This document shows, one piece after another, positions 1 through 5,467 of a DNA stretch of 5,467 nt; within the stretch, counting starts at the first letter, position 1, and every line of letters begins with the position of its first letter. Under the pieces are notes generated by a model that worked only from the letters and a program-made list of their open reading frames with translations, searched no databases and was not told where the DNA came from. Source of the DNA: an uncultured Clostridia bacterium (GTDB taxonomy: Bacteria > Bacillota > Clostridia > Oscillospirales > Acutalibacteraceae); the NCBI GenBank assembly GCA_947168785.1, contig CAMVNL010000188.1, positions 1-5,467 of the forward strand, read 5' to 3'. Both the position numbers and the translations under genes were made by a program.

Positions 1-1454
1 TAGTTGGCGGCGATGGTGGCGCTGCCGTCGTCCGGCGCGTTCGCGCCCTTGTTGGCGTCATATTGCAGCACGGCGGGCACGGAATACACCGCATAATAGG
101 TGCTGCCGGTGGTGTAGCCGGTGGAGATATCCGCCGCGGTGGCGTCGGAGGTCGCCCAGCCGGTCAGGGTGTAGGTCTTGCCGTCCTTCACGGCGGTGGC
201 GGGCACCTTGTCGGTGCCGGGGGCGCTGACGACGGCGGAGGTATCGCCGTTATAGACCGTCGCGTCCATCGTGGCGTCGCCGTCCATGTACTTGAAAGTG
301 GCGGAGAGGGTCTTGCTCAGACGGGCATAGACCGTTCTGTCGCCCGTCACGCTGCCGACGGTGGTGCCCAGCTCTGCGCTTTCAGGGTTCTGATTGGCGG
401 ACCAACCGACGAAGGTCCAGCCGTTCAGCGCGGAGGCGTCGGGCGCGTAGGTATCGCTCTGGCCGTAGCCCACTTCACGGGCCGCGTACTCCGTCGCGCC
501 GTCGGGGCTCATATAGTGAACCGTGTAGGCGTGGGGATGGATGGTCACGTTTTTGGTGCCGGAGAGCGTATCGCCGTATTTGGCGGTCACCGCGTAGGTG
601 TAATCCGTGGCGGAGGTGTTGGCCTCGTTGCTGACAGTCAGCGTGGCCGCCGTATTGCTGTCGGCGGTGCCGTTGATGCCGCTGTGCTGCGCGAACACCC
701 AGCCGGTGGGATCGGCGTTCCAGGCCACGCCGTACTGGTCCTTGACGATGGCGGAATAGGAACCCGTCGCCGTGCCGGAAAGGGGCACGTTGATCGTATC
801 GGTGCCGGTCACTTCAACCGCCGCCGCGTAGGGGGTGCTGTTGGCCCAGTTGTTGATCTCCGTGCTGCATTCAACCGCGTCACCGACAGAGCTTTCACGA
901 CTCCAATCGGTACCGCCGGCGTTGACCCAGCCTTTTTTCCAGATCTTGGAGGTATCCAGCTTGATATCGCCCTTCCAGAGGACCGTCCATGATTCGGTAT
1001 TATTATTCCAGACTGAGATAGAATACATGTGAATCGTCAAAGCATCGGTTTTTGAAAGAATTCCGTCCCAATAACTCTGGCAGTTGGCATAACCCTCCAA
1101 TTCTACCGGGAATCCGGGCAGCGTCGTCTCAAAGCCGCAGGACCAGGTGCCGTCGTCGGAACCGTACCAGATGTCAGGGGTTCCGGGGACCAGATTATCG
1201 GTCCAGACTTCTCCGCCTTGACCATTGTTGGAAGCGTATTTGATTTTGATATACGCATTTTCAAAAGCTTTTGATTTCGTTCCGTTGGTAACGCTTGCTT
1301 CTACCTTGACGCGGTAGCCGCCCGCCTCTGCCGCCTCGGCGGTGGGGTTGAGGTTCAGCAAACCGGAGAACAGCCCGAGATAGCCGAACGCCATGACGAC
1401 GGTCAGCACAACGGACAGGACCTTCCGGAATGCCGTGTTCTTTGTCTGCTGCAT
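1..1454 (-). CDS. Secreted B-repeat (InlB/Listeria-Bacteroides type) surface protein, 3' end outside window
   Basis: The frame is open for 484 codons from an ATG at 1454-1452 to the left edge, so the C-terminus is missing. The start is supported by AGGAGG at 1467-1462, seven bases upstream. Residues 1-43 form a long signal peptide: a basic start, a hydrophobic core at about 12-33, and an Ala-rich cleavage site near TAEAAEA. Residues 46-175 are a beta-rich region with three Cys (105, 124, 195 just beyond) and many Trp that I do not recognise. Residues 205-305 look Ig-like (a VEVTGTDTINVPLSG-type strand pattern). Residues 308-378 (GWTFVGW at 344-350, then TVYARL) and 382-458 (TLTGWAT, then YYAVYS) resemble B-repeat modules, and a third begins at 461 (LQYDANKG). 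Such proteins are usually large cell-surface or adhesin-like proteins; the anchor (LPXTG, SLH or other) would lie off the left edge. Exact role is unknown. The antisense strand is also open over 63-992, which reflects GC-rich codon use rather than a second gene. Confidence 0.88.
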   Translation of the reverse strand, partial: MQQTKNTAFRKVLSVVLTVVMAFGYLGLFSGLLNLNPTAEAAEAGGYRVKVEASVTNGTKSKAFENAYIKIKYASNNGQGGEVWTDNLVPGTPDIWYGSDDGTWSCGFETTLPGFPVELEGYANCQSYWDGILSKTDALTIHMYSISVWNNNTESWTVLWKGDIKLDTSKIWKKGWVNAGGTDWSRESSVGDAVECSTEINNWANSTPYAAAVEVTGTDTINVPLSGTATGSYSAIVKDQYGVAWNADPTGWVFAQHSGINGTADSNTAATLTVSNEANTSATDYTYAVTAKYGDTLSGTKNVTIHPHAYTVHYMSPDGATEYAAREVGYGQSDTYAPDASALNGWTFVGWSANQNPESAELGTTVGSVTGDRTVYARLSKTLSATFKYMDGDATMDATVYNGDTSAVVSAPGTDKVPATAVKDGKTYTLTGWATSDATAADISTGYTTGSTYYAVYSVPAVLQYDANKGANAPDDGSATIAAN

Positions 1455-1509
1455 AATTTGGCCTCCTGTAACAAATTCGCAGAAAATATCTCCAAATTCC
1501 GCTTTTTAT

Positions 1510-1539
1510 ATTCTACTACAGACATATCACAAAATGCAA
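1510..1539 (-). promoter_or_regulatory. Probable sigma-70-type promoter of the B-repeat protein gene
   Basis: On the minus strand, TTGCAT (1539-1534) and TAGAAT (1515-1510) are separated by 18 bases, each one or two mismatches from consensus. Transcription would start near 1503, giving a leader of about 50 bases before the ATG at 1454. The surrounding DNA is very AT-rich, so chance matches are common, but position and strand fit the gene. Confidence 0.5.
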
Positions 1540-1643
1540 GTATAAATTGTATGTTTTTGATAATAATTACAAAAAACTATATATTAATTTGGTAATAGTT
1601 TTGATTTAGCACAAGGTCTGTACAATATATTTAAACTAATCAC

Positions 1644-1684
1644 ATCATCAATCTGCTTATTGGGCCATAATGGGATTTGATGAT
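1644..1684. repeat. Inverted repeat / hairpin with T-tract
   Basis: ATCATCAATC (1644-1653) pairs with GATTTGATGAT (1674-1684), ten base pairs with one bulged base. The 20-base loop contains a further weak dyad, TTAT...ATAA around GGGCC. Five T residues (1684-1688) follow on the plus strand. It resembles a weak intrinsic terminator or a DNA-level dyad; no gene upstream on the plus strand explains it. Confidence 0.4.
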
Positions 1685-1698
1685 TTTTGCCTGATAAT

Positions 1699-1717
1699 AA
1701 AACAATTTGATTGTTTT
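1699..1717. repeat. Perfect 8-bp dyad, AAAACAAT-TTG-ATTGTTTT
   Basis: AAAACAAT (1699-1706) and ATTGTTTT (1710-1717) are exact reverse complements around a 3-base centre. A second perfect 8-bp pair, ATAATAAA (1694-1701) with TTTATTAT (1730-1737), overlaps the left arm. This could be a protein-binding site or alternative hairpins in an RNA. It lies about 160 bases upstream of the B-repeat gene promoter. Confidence 0.35.
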
Positions 1718-1959
1718 GTGCCGGATGCCTTTATTATGACTTGACAAGATTTTGTTTTTTGCAACATAATATGATTGATTGAATCCTTTTAACGGTGATG
1801 ATTATGAAGACGTAACCAATACGCTTGTCAAGGAAATCGATGATTGCAGCTTTGACCGTGGTTTTCCGCAGGAACCGTCCGATCTGCTGGGGCCGGTTTG
1901 CTTGTGGATCAAAAACGGGAGAAATATCATAATCAGACATTTTACTTTGGCAACCAAAC

Positions 1960-2005
1960 AAATCCCCAAGAATGGCTACCCACTGCCGTTTTTTGGGGAT
2001 TTTTC
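1960..2005 (+). terminator. Intrinsic terminator-like hairpin, possibly bidirectional
   Basis: AAATCCCCAA (1960-1969) pairs perfectly with TTGGGGATTT (1993-2002). After a small internal loop, GGC (1974-1976) pairs with GCC (1985-1987) around an 8-base loop. A T-rich run (TTTTTCTTTCT) follows on the plus strand. On the minus strand the tail is TTTGTTTGG, a weaker but possible T-tract. There is no recognised plus-strand gene upstream, so it may instead end transcripts from the DUF4838 gene, whose stop is about 215 bases away. Confidence 0.55.
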
Positions 2006-2074
2006 TTTCTGACAATTTGAACCAAGAACCTGTCAATTCTCCTTTTGACACATGTTTGCCCCATACGGGAATTT

Positions 2075-2218
2075 TTACAGAAAACCAGCGGGACCTTTTT
2101 TGGGCTCCGCCGGCTGTATTTTTTGATGGATGAATTTTGATTTGTCGTTTGTTATGGTTAAGATGTTTCCCTTCAGGTCGTTCTCCACCTTATCCTCCGC
2201 ATTTTGCTGCGTCAATGA
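2075..2218 (-). other. In-frame 47-codon extension after the UGA stop of the DUF4838 gene
   Basis: After TGA at 2221-2219, the same frame stays open for 47 codons until TAA at 2077-2075. The would-be peptide begins SLTQQNAEDKVENDL and ends KKGPAGFL; it is hydrophilic and protein-like in composition. It has no ATG near its start and no known domain. It might be former coding sequence cut off by a nonsense change, a readthrough tail, or chance; an open run of this length by chance is not rare at this base composition. Confidence 0.2.
2081..2122. terminator. Candidate hairpin flanked by A and T tracts downstream of the DUF4838 gene
   Basis: CAGC-GG-GA-CC (2086-2095) can pair with GG-TC-CC-GCTG within 2102-2116, with several bulges and a T-rich loop. 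An A-run precedes it and TATTTTTT follows on the plus strand; on the minus strand GTTTTCTG follows. It is about 100 bases beyond the DUF4838 stop, a plausible place for its terminator, but the stem is imperfect. Confidence 0.3.
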
Positions 2219-4126
2219 TCAGCACACTGTTGATTGCGGATCAGATGGAAGGTGCATCTTGTCCAACAAGCTAAAATAGAAGAAAAACAGTTTTCTTACA
2301 ACTTGCTCAAAGGGTGAAAACTGCGTGCGGAACCAAAAGCGGGCAGGACCGTACATATACAGTTCGTCAAAGGTATCTTCATTCATTTCGGCGTTCCAGG
2401 CGTAATGCGTAATTCCAAACGCAAACAAATCGTCATGAAGCCGGATGCGCGCGTCCTTGCCGCGGAATACGCCTGCGAACTCGCCCCAGCGGTTTGCTGC
2501 CTTGACGTAACGCCATGAAAGCTCGCTGCGCGCGACTCTCTCGGAACGCATTACGTCGTCGGCGACAGCGCGCTTCGCCTCGTTCCAGAGCTTGTCACAC
2601 TTTAAAACCTCAAACGCATTCATGGAAAAAATCTCATCCATCGAATCAAAGCAGCCGCAATGCCGCTTTTCGGCGTTCTTTGTTATCATTCCGATAAATT
2701 CATAAATCGATTCGGCGGCTGCTCCGTAATAATACTTCAGAAAGTCTTTCATCTCCTGATCATAGTTGCAATAGGGGTCGCGCAGAAGACGAGAGATCAG
2801 ATAGGAGCGAAGTTCTCCGAATTCGGTATCACAGTTATAAATACCATAATTGATGCCCTCTTCATAAACGCCCTTTACGCCGAACGCCGCAAAGATCTGC
2901 ATATTCGGCTGCAGTGTGTCAAAGTCAGGAAATATGCCTAAGGTATCACCGTAATCTGTGGTATAATCCCAGATATACAGATGATCGCAGATCTTGCTCC
3001 AACCCTCCAGATCTTTCATAAAGCTGACGTTTTCCTCACAGGCGGGATCGTCCAGAGGATGAGCGAAGCAGCACTCGATCGAGCACAGACGCACGATCAC
3101 GTTGTCGCGCGGGACCACGTTCGTCGGGGTCGTTCTCGTGTACTGGTATGCGAAGGTGTCGATCGCGATATTGTCGTAACCGGCGGCCTTTACGTCGTCG
3201 GCGATCCGGTTCGCGAAGGTCAGCATCGTGCCCGCGTGGGAGCCGTTCGCTTCGTCGAGCGCCTTACAGGCTTCGCATTCACAGAATTCCTGATTGTCGT
3301 CCTGCGTCAGCGAGACGATCTGCAGGGGAAGACTCGGGTTGCACTTTTCGGCGCAGAGCGCGAGCACCTCGTCGCGGATGATCTCGTAGACATTCTCGTT
3401 GGTCAGACAGAGCTGTTTGGGGGTGCGCTCACCGTTGTGCAGGGCGTAGTATTCGGGATGAGCGTCGAAATATGTATCTCGGGCGCAGAATTCTGTTGAG
3501 AGCGTATGGCACGTCCGGCTGATATATCCGATCGTCCCGCCGAATTCCGCGGGGATTGTACGCCATCCGTTGCCGTTCAGTCCGTTGGCAAGTGAATATT
3601 CTGTGCTGCATGCAGAGCTCCAGCCCGTTTCTGTGAACTCAAACGCAGGCACGAAGGAGATATCCGCGTTCTCCGGCAGCTGGATGCTGTCGCGGCTTTT
3701 AGTCAGCTCTGAGGAGGTATAATATCTGCCGCCGCCGAACTGACGGATAAAGTCATAAACGCCGTAGATATTGCCGCGTACACCCGCGCCTTCGATCGCG
3801 ACGCCGTTGTCATACGCTTTGATGATATAGCTGCCGTCCGGTTTTTCAGAGAGATCTGCATCAATTTTTTCGAGTGCGCCTACCGCGATTTCGTAAGCGC
3901 CGCTTGGGTTCGCGGTGACGACCTCGTGCTCCACGCCGCTGATCTCCGCGATCAGATCGCGCAAGCGGTTCGCAGCGGCCGTTTCCTGCGCGGAAGCGGA
4001 TTCCGGGATCAGTATGACGGCGTCGTCCGGCAGAAGCGATTCGGCGGCCGCAAAAACAGAGATACAAGGCCCAAAGATGGAGATGAGCATCAGACAAGAG
4101 ATAAGAACCGAAATTGTTTTTTTCAT
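2219..4126 (-). CDS. Secreted DUF4838 (PF16126-type) glycoside-hydrolase-like protein
   Basis: This complete 635-residue protein starts at ATG 4126-4124, with AGAGGA six bases upstream. Residues 1-27 are a signal peptide ending near VFA-AAES; LISC at 8-11 resembles a lipobox but lies too early in the hydrophobic core. Residues 30-150 look like the N-terminal alpha/beta domain of GH20/GH67-type enzymes, with the NIYGVYDFIRQFGGGRYY segment at 119-136. The DUF4838 core follows: CHT (206-208), HPEYYAL (223-229), QLCLTN (238-243), SLTQDDNQEFCECEAC (272-287, a C-x-C-x2-C cluster), IWDY (385-388), GVKGVYEEG (416-424) and YYG (466-468). The family is described as alpha-glucuronidase related; substrate and catalytic residues are not established, though D276/D277 and E422/E423 are candidates by position (inference). 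The protein is probably exported and acts on polysaccharide or glycoprotein glycans. It is divergent to the beta-helix enzyme gene across a 323-base gap. The last 35 residues (FFFYF region) are unlike the rest and overlap a terminator-like hairpin. Confidence 0.93.
   Translation of the reverse strand: MKKTISVLISCLMLISIFGPCISVFAAAESLLPDDAVILIPESASAQETAAANRLRDLIAEISGVEHEVVTANPSGAYEIAVGALEKIDADLSEKPDGSYIIKAYDNGVAIEGAGVRGNIYGVYDFIRQFGGGRYYTSSELTKSRDSIQLPENADISFVPAFEFTETGWSSACSTEYSLANGLNGNGWRTIPAEFGGTIGYISRTCHTLSTEFCARDTYFDAHPEYYALHNGERTPKQLCLTNENVYEIIRDEVLALCAEKCNPSLPLQIVSLTQDDNQEFCECEACKALDEANGSHAGTMLTFANRIADDVKAAGYDNIAIDTFAYQYTRTTPTNVVPRDNVIVRLCSIECCFAHPLDDPACEENVSFMKDLEGWSKICDHLYIWDYTTDYGDTLGIFPDFDTLQPNMQIFAAFGVKGVYEEGINYGIYNCDTEFGELRSYLISRLLRDPYCNYDQEMKDFLKYYYGAAAESIYEFIGMITKNAEKRHCGCFDSMDEIFSMNAFEVLKCDKLWNEAKRAVADDVMRSERVARSELSWRYVKAANRWGEFAGVFRGKDARIRLHDDLFAFGITHYAWNAEMNEDTFDELYMYGPARFWFRTQFSPFEQVVRKLFFFYFSLLDKMHLPSDPQSTVC
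2281..2323 (-). repeat. Terminator-like inverted repeat inside the 3' end of the DUF4838 gene
   Basis: CAGTTTTC (2288-2295) and GAAAACTG (2316-2323) are perfect reverse complements separated by 20 bases. Read on the minus strand, the hairpin is followed directly by TTTTTCTTCTATTTT, the layout of an intrinsic terminator, although the stem has only three G-C pairs. It falls about 65 to 100 bases before the stop codon, within codons for residues near 602-613. Confidence 0.3.
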
Positions 4127-4242
4127 AGCGAATCCTCTTTCATCGATCTGTTAATTGCCATTTTGCCACAAGTAAAACAAAAAGACAACAACTTGTATAA
4201 AAAAACAAAACAAAAAACAGATAGAATGCCCGTTTCCGGTTT

Positions 4243-4288
4243 TCACAGATGAAAAAAGGGCTGTGACGGAACGATAATAACGATAATC
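4243..4288. promoter_or_regulatory. Candidate operator: 6-bp dyad plus tandem 9-base repeat in the divergent control region
   Basis: TCACAG (4243-4248) and CTGTGA (4261-4266) form a perfect 6-bp dyad with a 12-base spacer. Just after it, ACGATAATA (4271-4279) is followed head-to-tail by ACGATAATC (4280-4288). The repeats end 13 bases before the -35 box of the plus-strand promoter and lie between the two divergent genes, where a shared regulator could bind. No regulator is named because no known operator consensus is matched. Confidence 0.35.
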
Positions 4289-4301
4289 CTTTTTGTAGAA
4301 C

Positions 4302-4330
4302 TTGCAATCCAGGGAAAAAACAAATATAAT
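4302..4330 (+). promoter_or_regulatory. Strong sigma-70-type promoter of the beta-helix enzyme gene
   Basis: TTGCAA (4302-4307) and a perfect TATAAT (4325-4330) are spaced by the optimal 17 bases. Transcription should start near 4337, giving a leader of about 113 bases before the ATG at 4450. The leader has a GC-rich hairpin candidate (GCGG-CCG at 4393-4399 with CGG-CCGC ending at 4412) but matches no riboswitch I recognise. No equally good promoter is visible for the minus-strand DUF4838 gene in the same gap. Confidence 0.75.
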
Positions 4331-4449
4331 ATGAGTAAACAGAACACCCGAAGGATGCGGCTTGTGACAGTCAAGTGTAATTGCGCTGTGCTGCGGCCGG
4401 TGCCGGTCCCGCTCATGACGCCGGGGGTTCGATGATTGAGAGGTGCGCC

Positions 4450-5467
4450 ATGAAAAGACGATTTGCAATACTGGCCCGTATCGCGGTGATTGCGGCCATG
4501 GTGATCCTGCTTATGGCCGCCGTGGCGCCCGCCGCGCTTGCGCTGGACTGCTCCGGCTCTGCCGCTGCGGGCTCGATGGATATGTCCACGTGGCAGAACG
4601 TGATGAAATCACTGGCGCTGTTCCTCGGCGGCGGATTGGCGGCGACGGTGTTTGCCGCCGTGGGCCACATGAATCCCGGCGGCATCCGTTCCGCCTTCTC
4701 GGCGCTTCTGGCGTTGCTATCGGCTGCTGTGCCCATACTGGATCAGGCGGGCGGCGGGTACCTCCGGCGACACCCGTTCTTGGCCGCCGCCCCGCAGGAA
4801 ACCTCCGGCTATGTCTACGAAACGGAAGGACTTGTCGCGGACGCGGACTTTTACGTATCCCCAGCGGGCGACGACGGCGCGGACGGCAGCTTTGACCATC
4901 CGTTTCTGACGCCGCAGCGGGCGCGGGACGCCGTGCGGGCGACGGACAGAACGGGAAAAACCGGGATCACCGTCGCCCTGATGGCGGGCGAGTACCGGGT
5001 CGGCGGGCTTGCCTTCGGCGCTGAGGATTCCGGCACGTCGGAATGCCCCGTTGTCTGGCGCGCTTACGGTGACGGGCCTGTTGTTTGCAACGGCGGCGCG
5101 GCGCTGTCTCCCGCTTCATTTCGTAAGGTGACGGATGCAGAGAGGCTTTCCCGCCTGCGGGAGGACATCCGGGACAAAGTTGTGGTTGCCGATCTGTTTG
5201 CGCTGGGGATCACCCCCGCCGATTACGGAAAGATCTGTGCCATCGGCACCTACAACACCGCAGGTATGTACTCCGGCGGCTATACCGGCCCTGTCTACAG
5301 TGAGCTGTTCATCAACGACGCGCGCTGTCCGCTGGCGCGATACCCTGATTCCGGCGATCTGCGGACGGGCGAGCCCACCGCGGCCAACGGCGGCCGCTTC
5401 CTGCTGGACGGCTCCTTAAACCCCGCGTGGGGCAGCGTTGCCCTGCATACCACTCCAGTTGATGGAC
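4450..5467 (+). CDS. Exported right-handed beta-helix protein, GH141-like glycosidase (3' end outside window)
   Basis: The frame is open for 339 codons from ATG at 4450 to the right edge. GAGAGG at 4438-4443, six bases upstream, supports the start. Residues 1-31 are a signal peptide or first membrane helix (MKRR, a hydrophobic core, then APAALA). Two further hydrophobic stretches at about 54-72 and 80-97 follow, which is unusual. The catalytic region begins near 134 with FYVSPAGDDGADGS and PFLTPQRARDAVR (151-163), the opening signature of many beta-helix carbohydrate-active enzymes. Then come VALMAGEYRVGG (175-186), AEDSGT..CPVVWRAYGDG (191-209) with a GG-type turn, and ELFINDARCPLARYP (285-299). 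This order matches the N-terminal part of GH141-type enzymes (reported activities include alpha-L-fucosidase and xylanase), but related beta-helix families share it, so the substrate is open. Catalytic residues would lie in the missing part. It is divergent to the DUF4838 gene and has its own promoter at 4302-4330, suggesting a joint glycan-degrading role. Confidence 0.9.
   Translation, partial: MKRRFAILARIAVIAAMVILLMAAVAPAALALDCSGSAAAGSMDMSTWQNVMKSLALFLGGGLAATVFAAVGHMNPGGIRSAFSALLALLSAAVPILDQAGGGYLRRHPFLAAAPQETSGYVYETEGLVADADFYVSPAGDDGADGSFDHPFLTPQRARDAVRATDRTGKTGITVALMAGEYRVGGLAFGAEDSGTSECPVVWRAYGDGPVVCNGGAALSPASFRKVTDAERLSRLREDIRDKVVVADLFALGITPADYGKICAIGTYNTAGMYSGGYTGPVYSELFINDARCPLARYPDSGDLRTGEPTAANGGRFLLDGSLNPAWGSVALHTTPVDG

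Larger units (their letters stand above)
1455..2218. other. Long intergenic region without a convincing gene
   Basis: About 760 bases separate the start of the B-repeat gene from the stop of the DUF4838 gene. Short open frames occur on both strands at 1734-2051, but they overlap each other, have no ribosome binding site, run through a terminator-like hairpin and match no family I know. The right part (1455-1750) is strongly AT-rich and holds the minus-strand promoter plus nested inverted repeats. The part from 1780 to 1925 has a more balanced, coding-like composition and could be a remnant of a decayed gene. The rest holds two terminator-like hairpins. Confidence 0.6.

Noticed and set aside
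63..992. A 309-codon open frame on the plus strand.
   Set aside because: It lies exactly antisense, codon for codon, to the B-repeat gene, which has a signal peptide, ribosome binding site and recognisable repeats. The plus-strand product is low-complexity Gly/Val/Arg-rich, as expected for a shadow of GC-rich codons.
1734..2051. A 105-codon minus-strand frame, and an overlapping 77-codon plus-strand frame starting TTG at 1779.
   Set aside because: They overlap each other, lack ribosome binding sites, both run through the 1960-2005 hairpin, and neither resembles a known family.
2981..3499. A 172-codon plus-strand frame inside the DUF4838 gene.
   Set aside because: It is antisense to the conserved family core (CHT, HPEYY, C-x-C-x2-C motifs), which fixes the minus strand as coding.
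4094..4126. LISC near the N-terminus of the DUF4838 protein as a lipoprotein signal.
   Set aside because: The Cys is at residue 11, within the hydrophobic core, too early for a lipobox; a normal signal peptidase site (VFA-AAE) follows at about residue 26.
4421..4440. GGGGGTTCGATGATTG resembling a tRNA T-arm.
   Set aside because: There is no complementary T-stem, no acceptor or anticodon arm around it, and it overlaps the ribosome binding region of the gene at 4450.
4443..4895. A 150-codon plus-strand frame and a 107-codon minus-strand frame at 4413-4736 over the start of the beta-helix gene.
   Set aside because: The frame starting at 4450 has a ribosome binding site, signal peptide and the beta-helix signature, and stays open to the window edge; the others are Arg- or Ala-rich shadows.
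1..5467. CRISPR array, insertion sequence, phage, toxin-antitoxin or defence genes.
   Set aside because: No regularly spaced direct repeats, transposase-like frames, terminal inverted repeats with target duplications, or such gene families are visible.

Overview
The window looks like part of a chromosome from an uncultured Gram-positive anaerobe, probably a gut Clostridia (Oscillospiraceae/Christensenellaceae-like). The evidence is the GC-rich coding sequence with AT-rich intergenic DNA, consensus AGGAGG-type ribosome binding sites, sigma-70-like promoters, and secreted proteins with InlB-type B-repeats, a DUF4838 domain and a right-handed beta-helix. This placement is inference from protein style; no taxonomic marker gene is present.

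The layout has five parts. (1) Positions 1-1454, minus strand, hold the 5' part of a large secreted repeat protein whose 3' end lies outside the window. It has a signal peptide, an unrecognised beta-rich domain, an Ig-like region and at least two B-repeat-like modules. (2) Positions 1455-2218 are about 760 bases with no convincing gene. They carry the promoter of the repeat protein and several inverted repeats and hairpins, two of them terminator-like. (3) Positions 2219-4126, minus strand, hold a complete 635-residue secreted DUF4838 protein, related to glycoside hydrolases of the alpha-glucuronidase/hexosaminidase type. (4) Positions 4127-4449 are a divergent control region with a very good plus-strand promoter and candidate operator repeats. 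(5) Positions 4450-5467, plus strand, hold the 5' part of a secreted or membrane-anchored beta-helix protein resembling GH141-type enzymes, running off the right edge.

All three genes encode exported proteins, two of them probable polysaccharide-acting enzymes transcribed divergently from one control region. The simplest reading is a small surface glycan-degradation neighbourhood, with the repeat protein as a possible adhesin or cell-surface binding protein. No transporter, regulator or defence gene is visible.

I found no clear evidence of a wholly new biological system. The points most worth a second look are the double hydrophobic segment between signal peptide and catalytic domain in the beta-helix protein, the 47-codon in-frame extension after the UGA stop of the DUF4838 gene with a terminator-like hairpin inside its coding tail, the unknown N-terminal domain of the repeat protein, and the dyad-rich non-coding DNA at 1640-2120.
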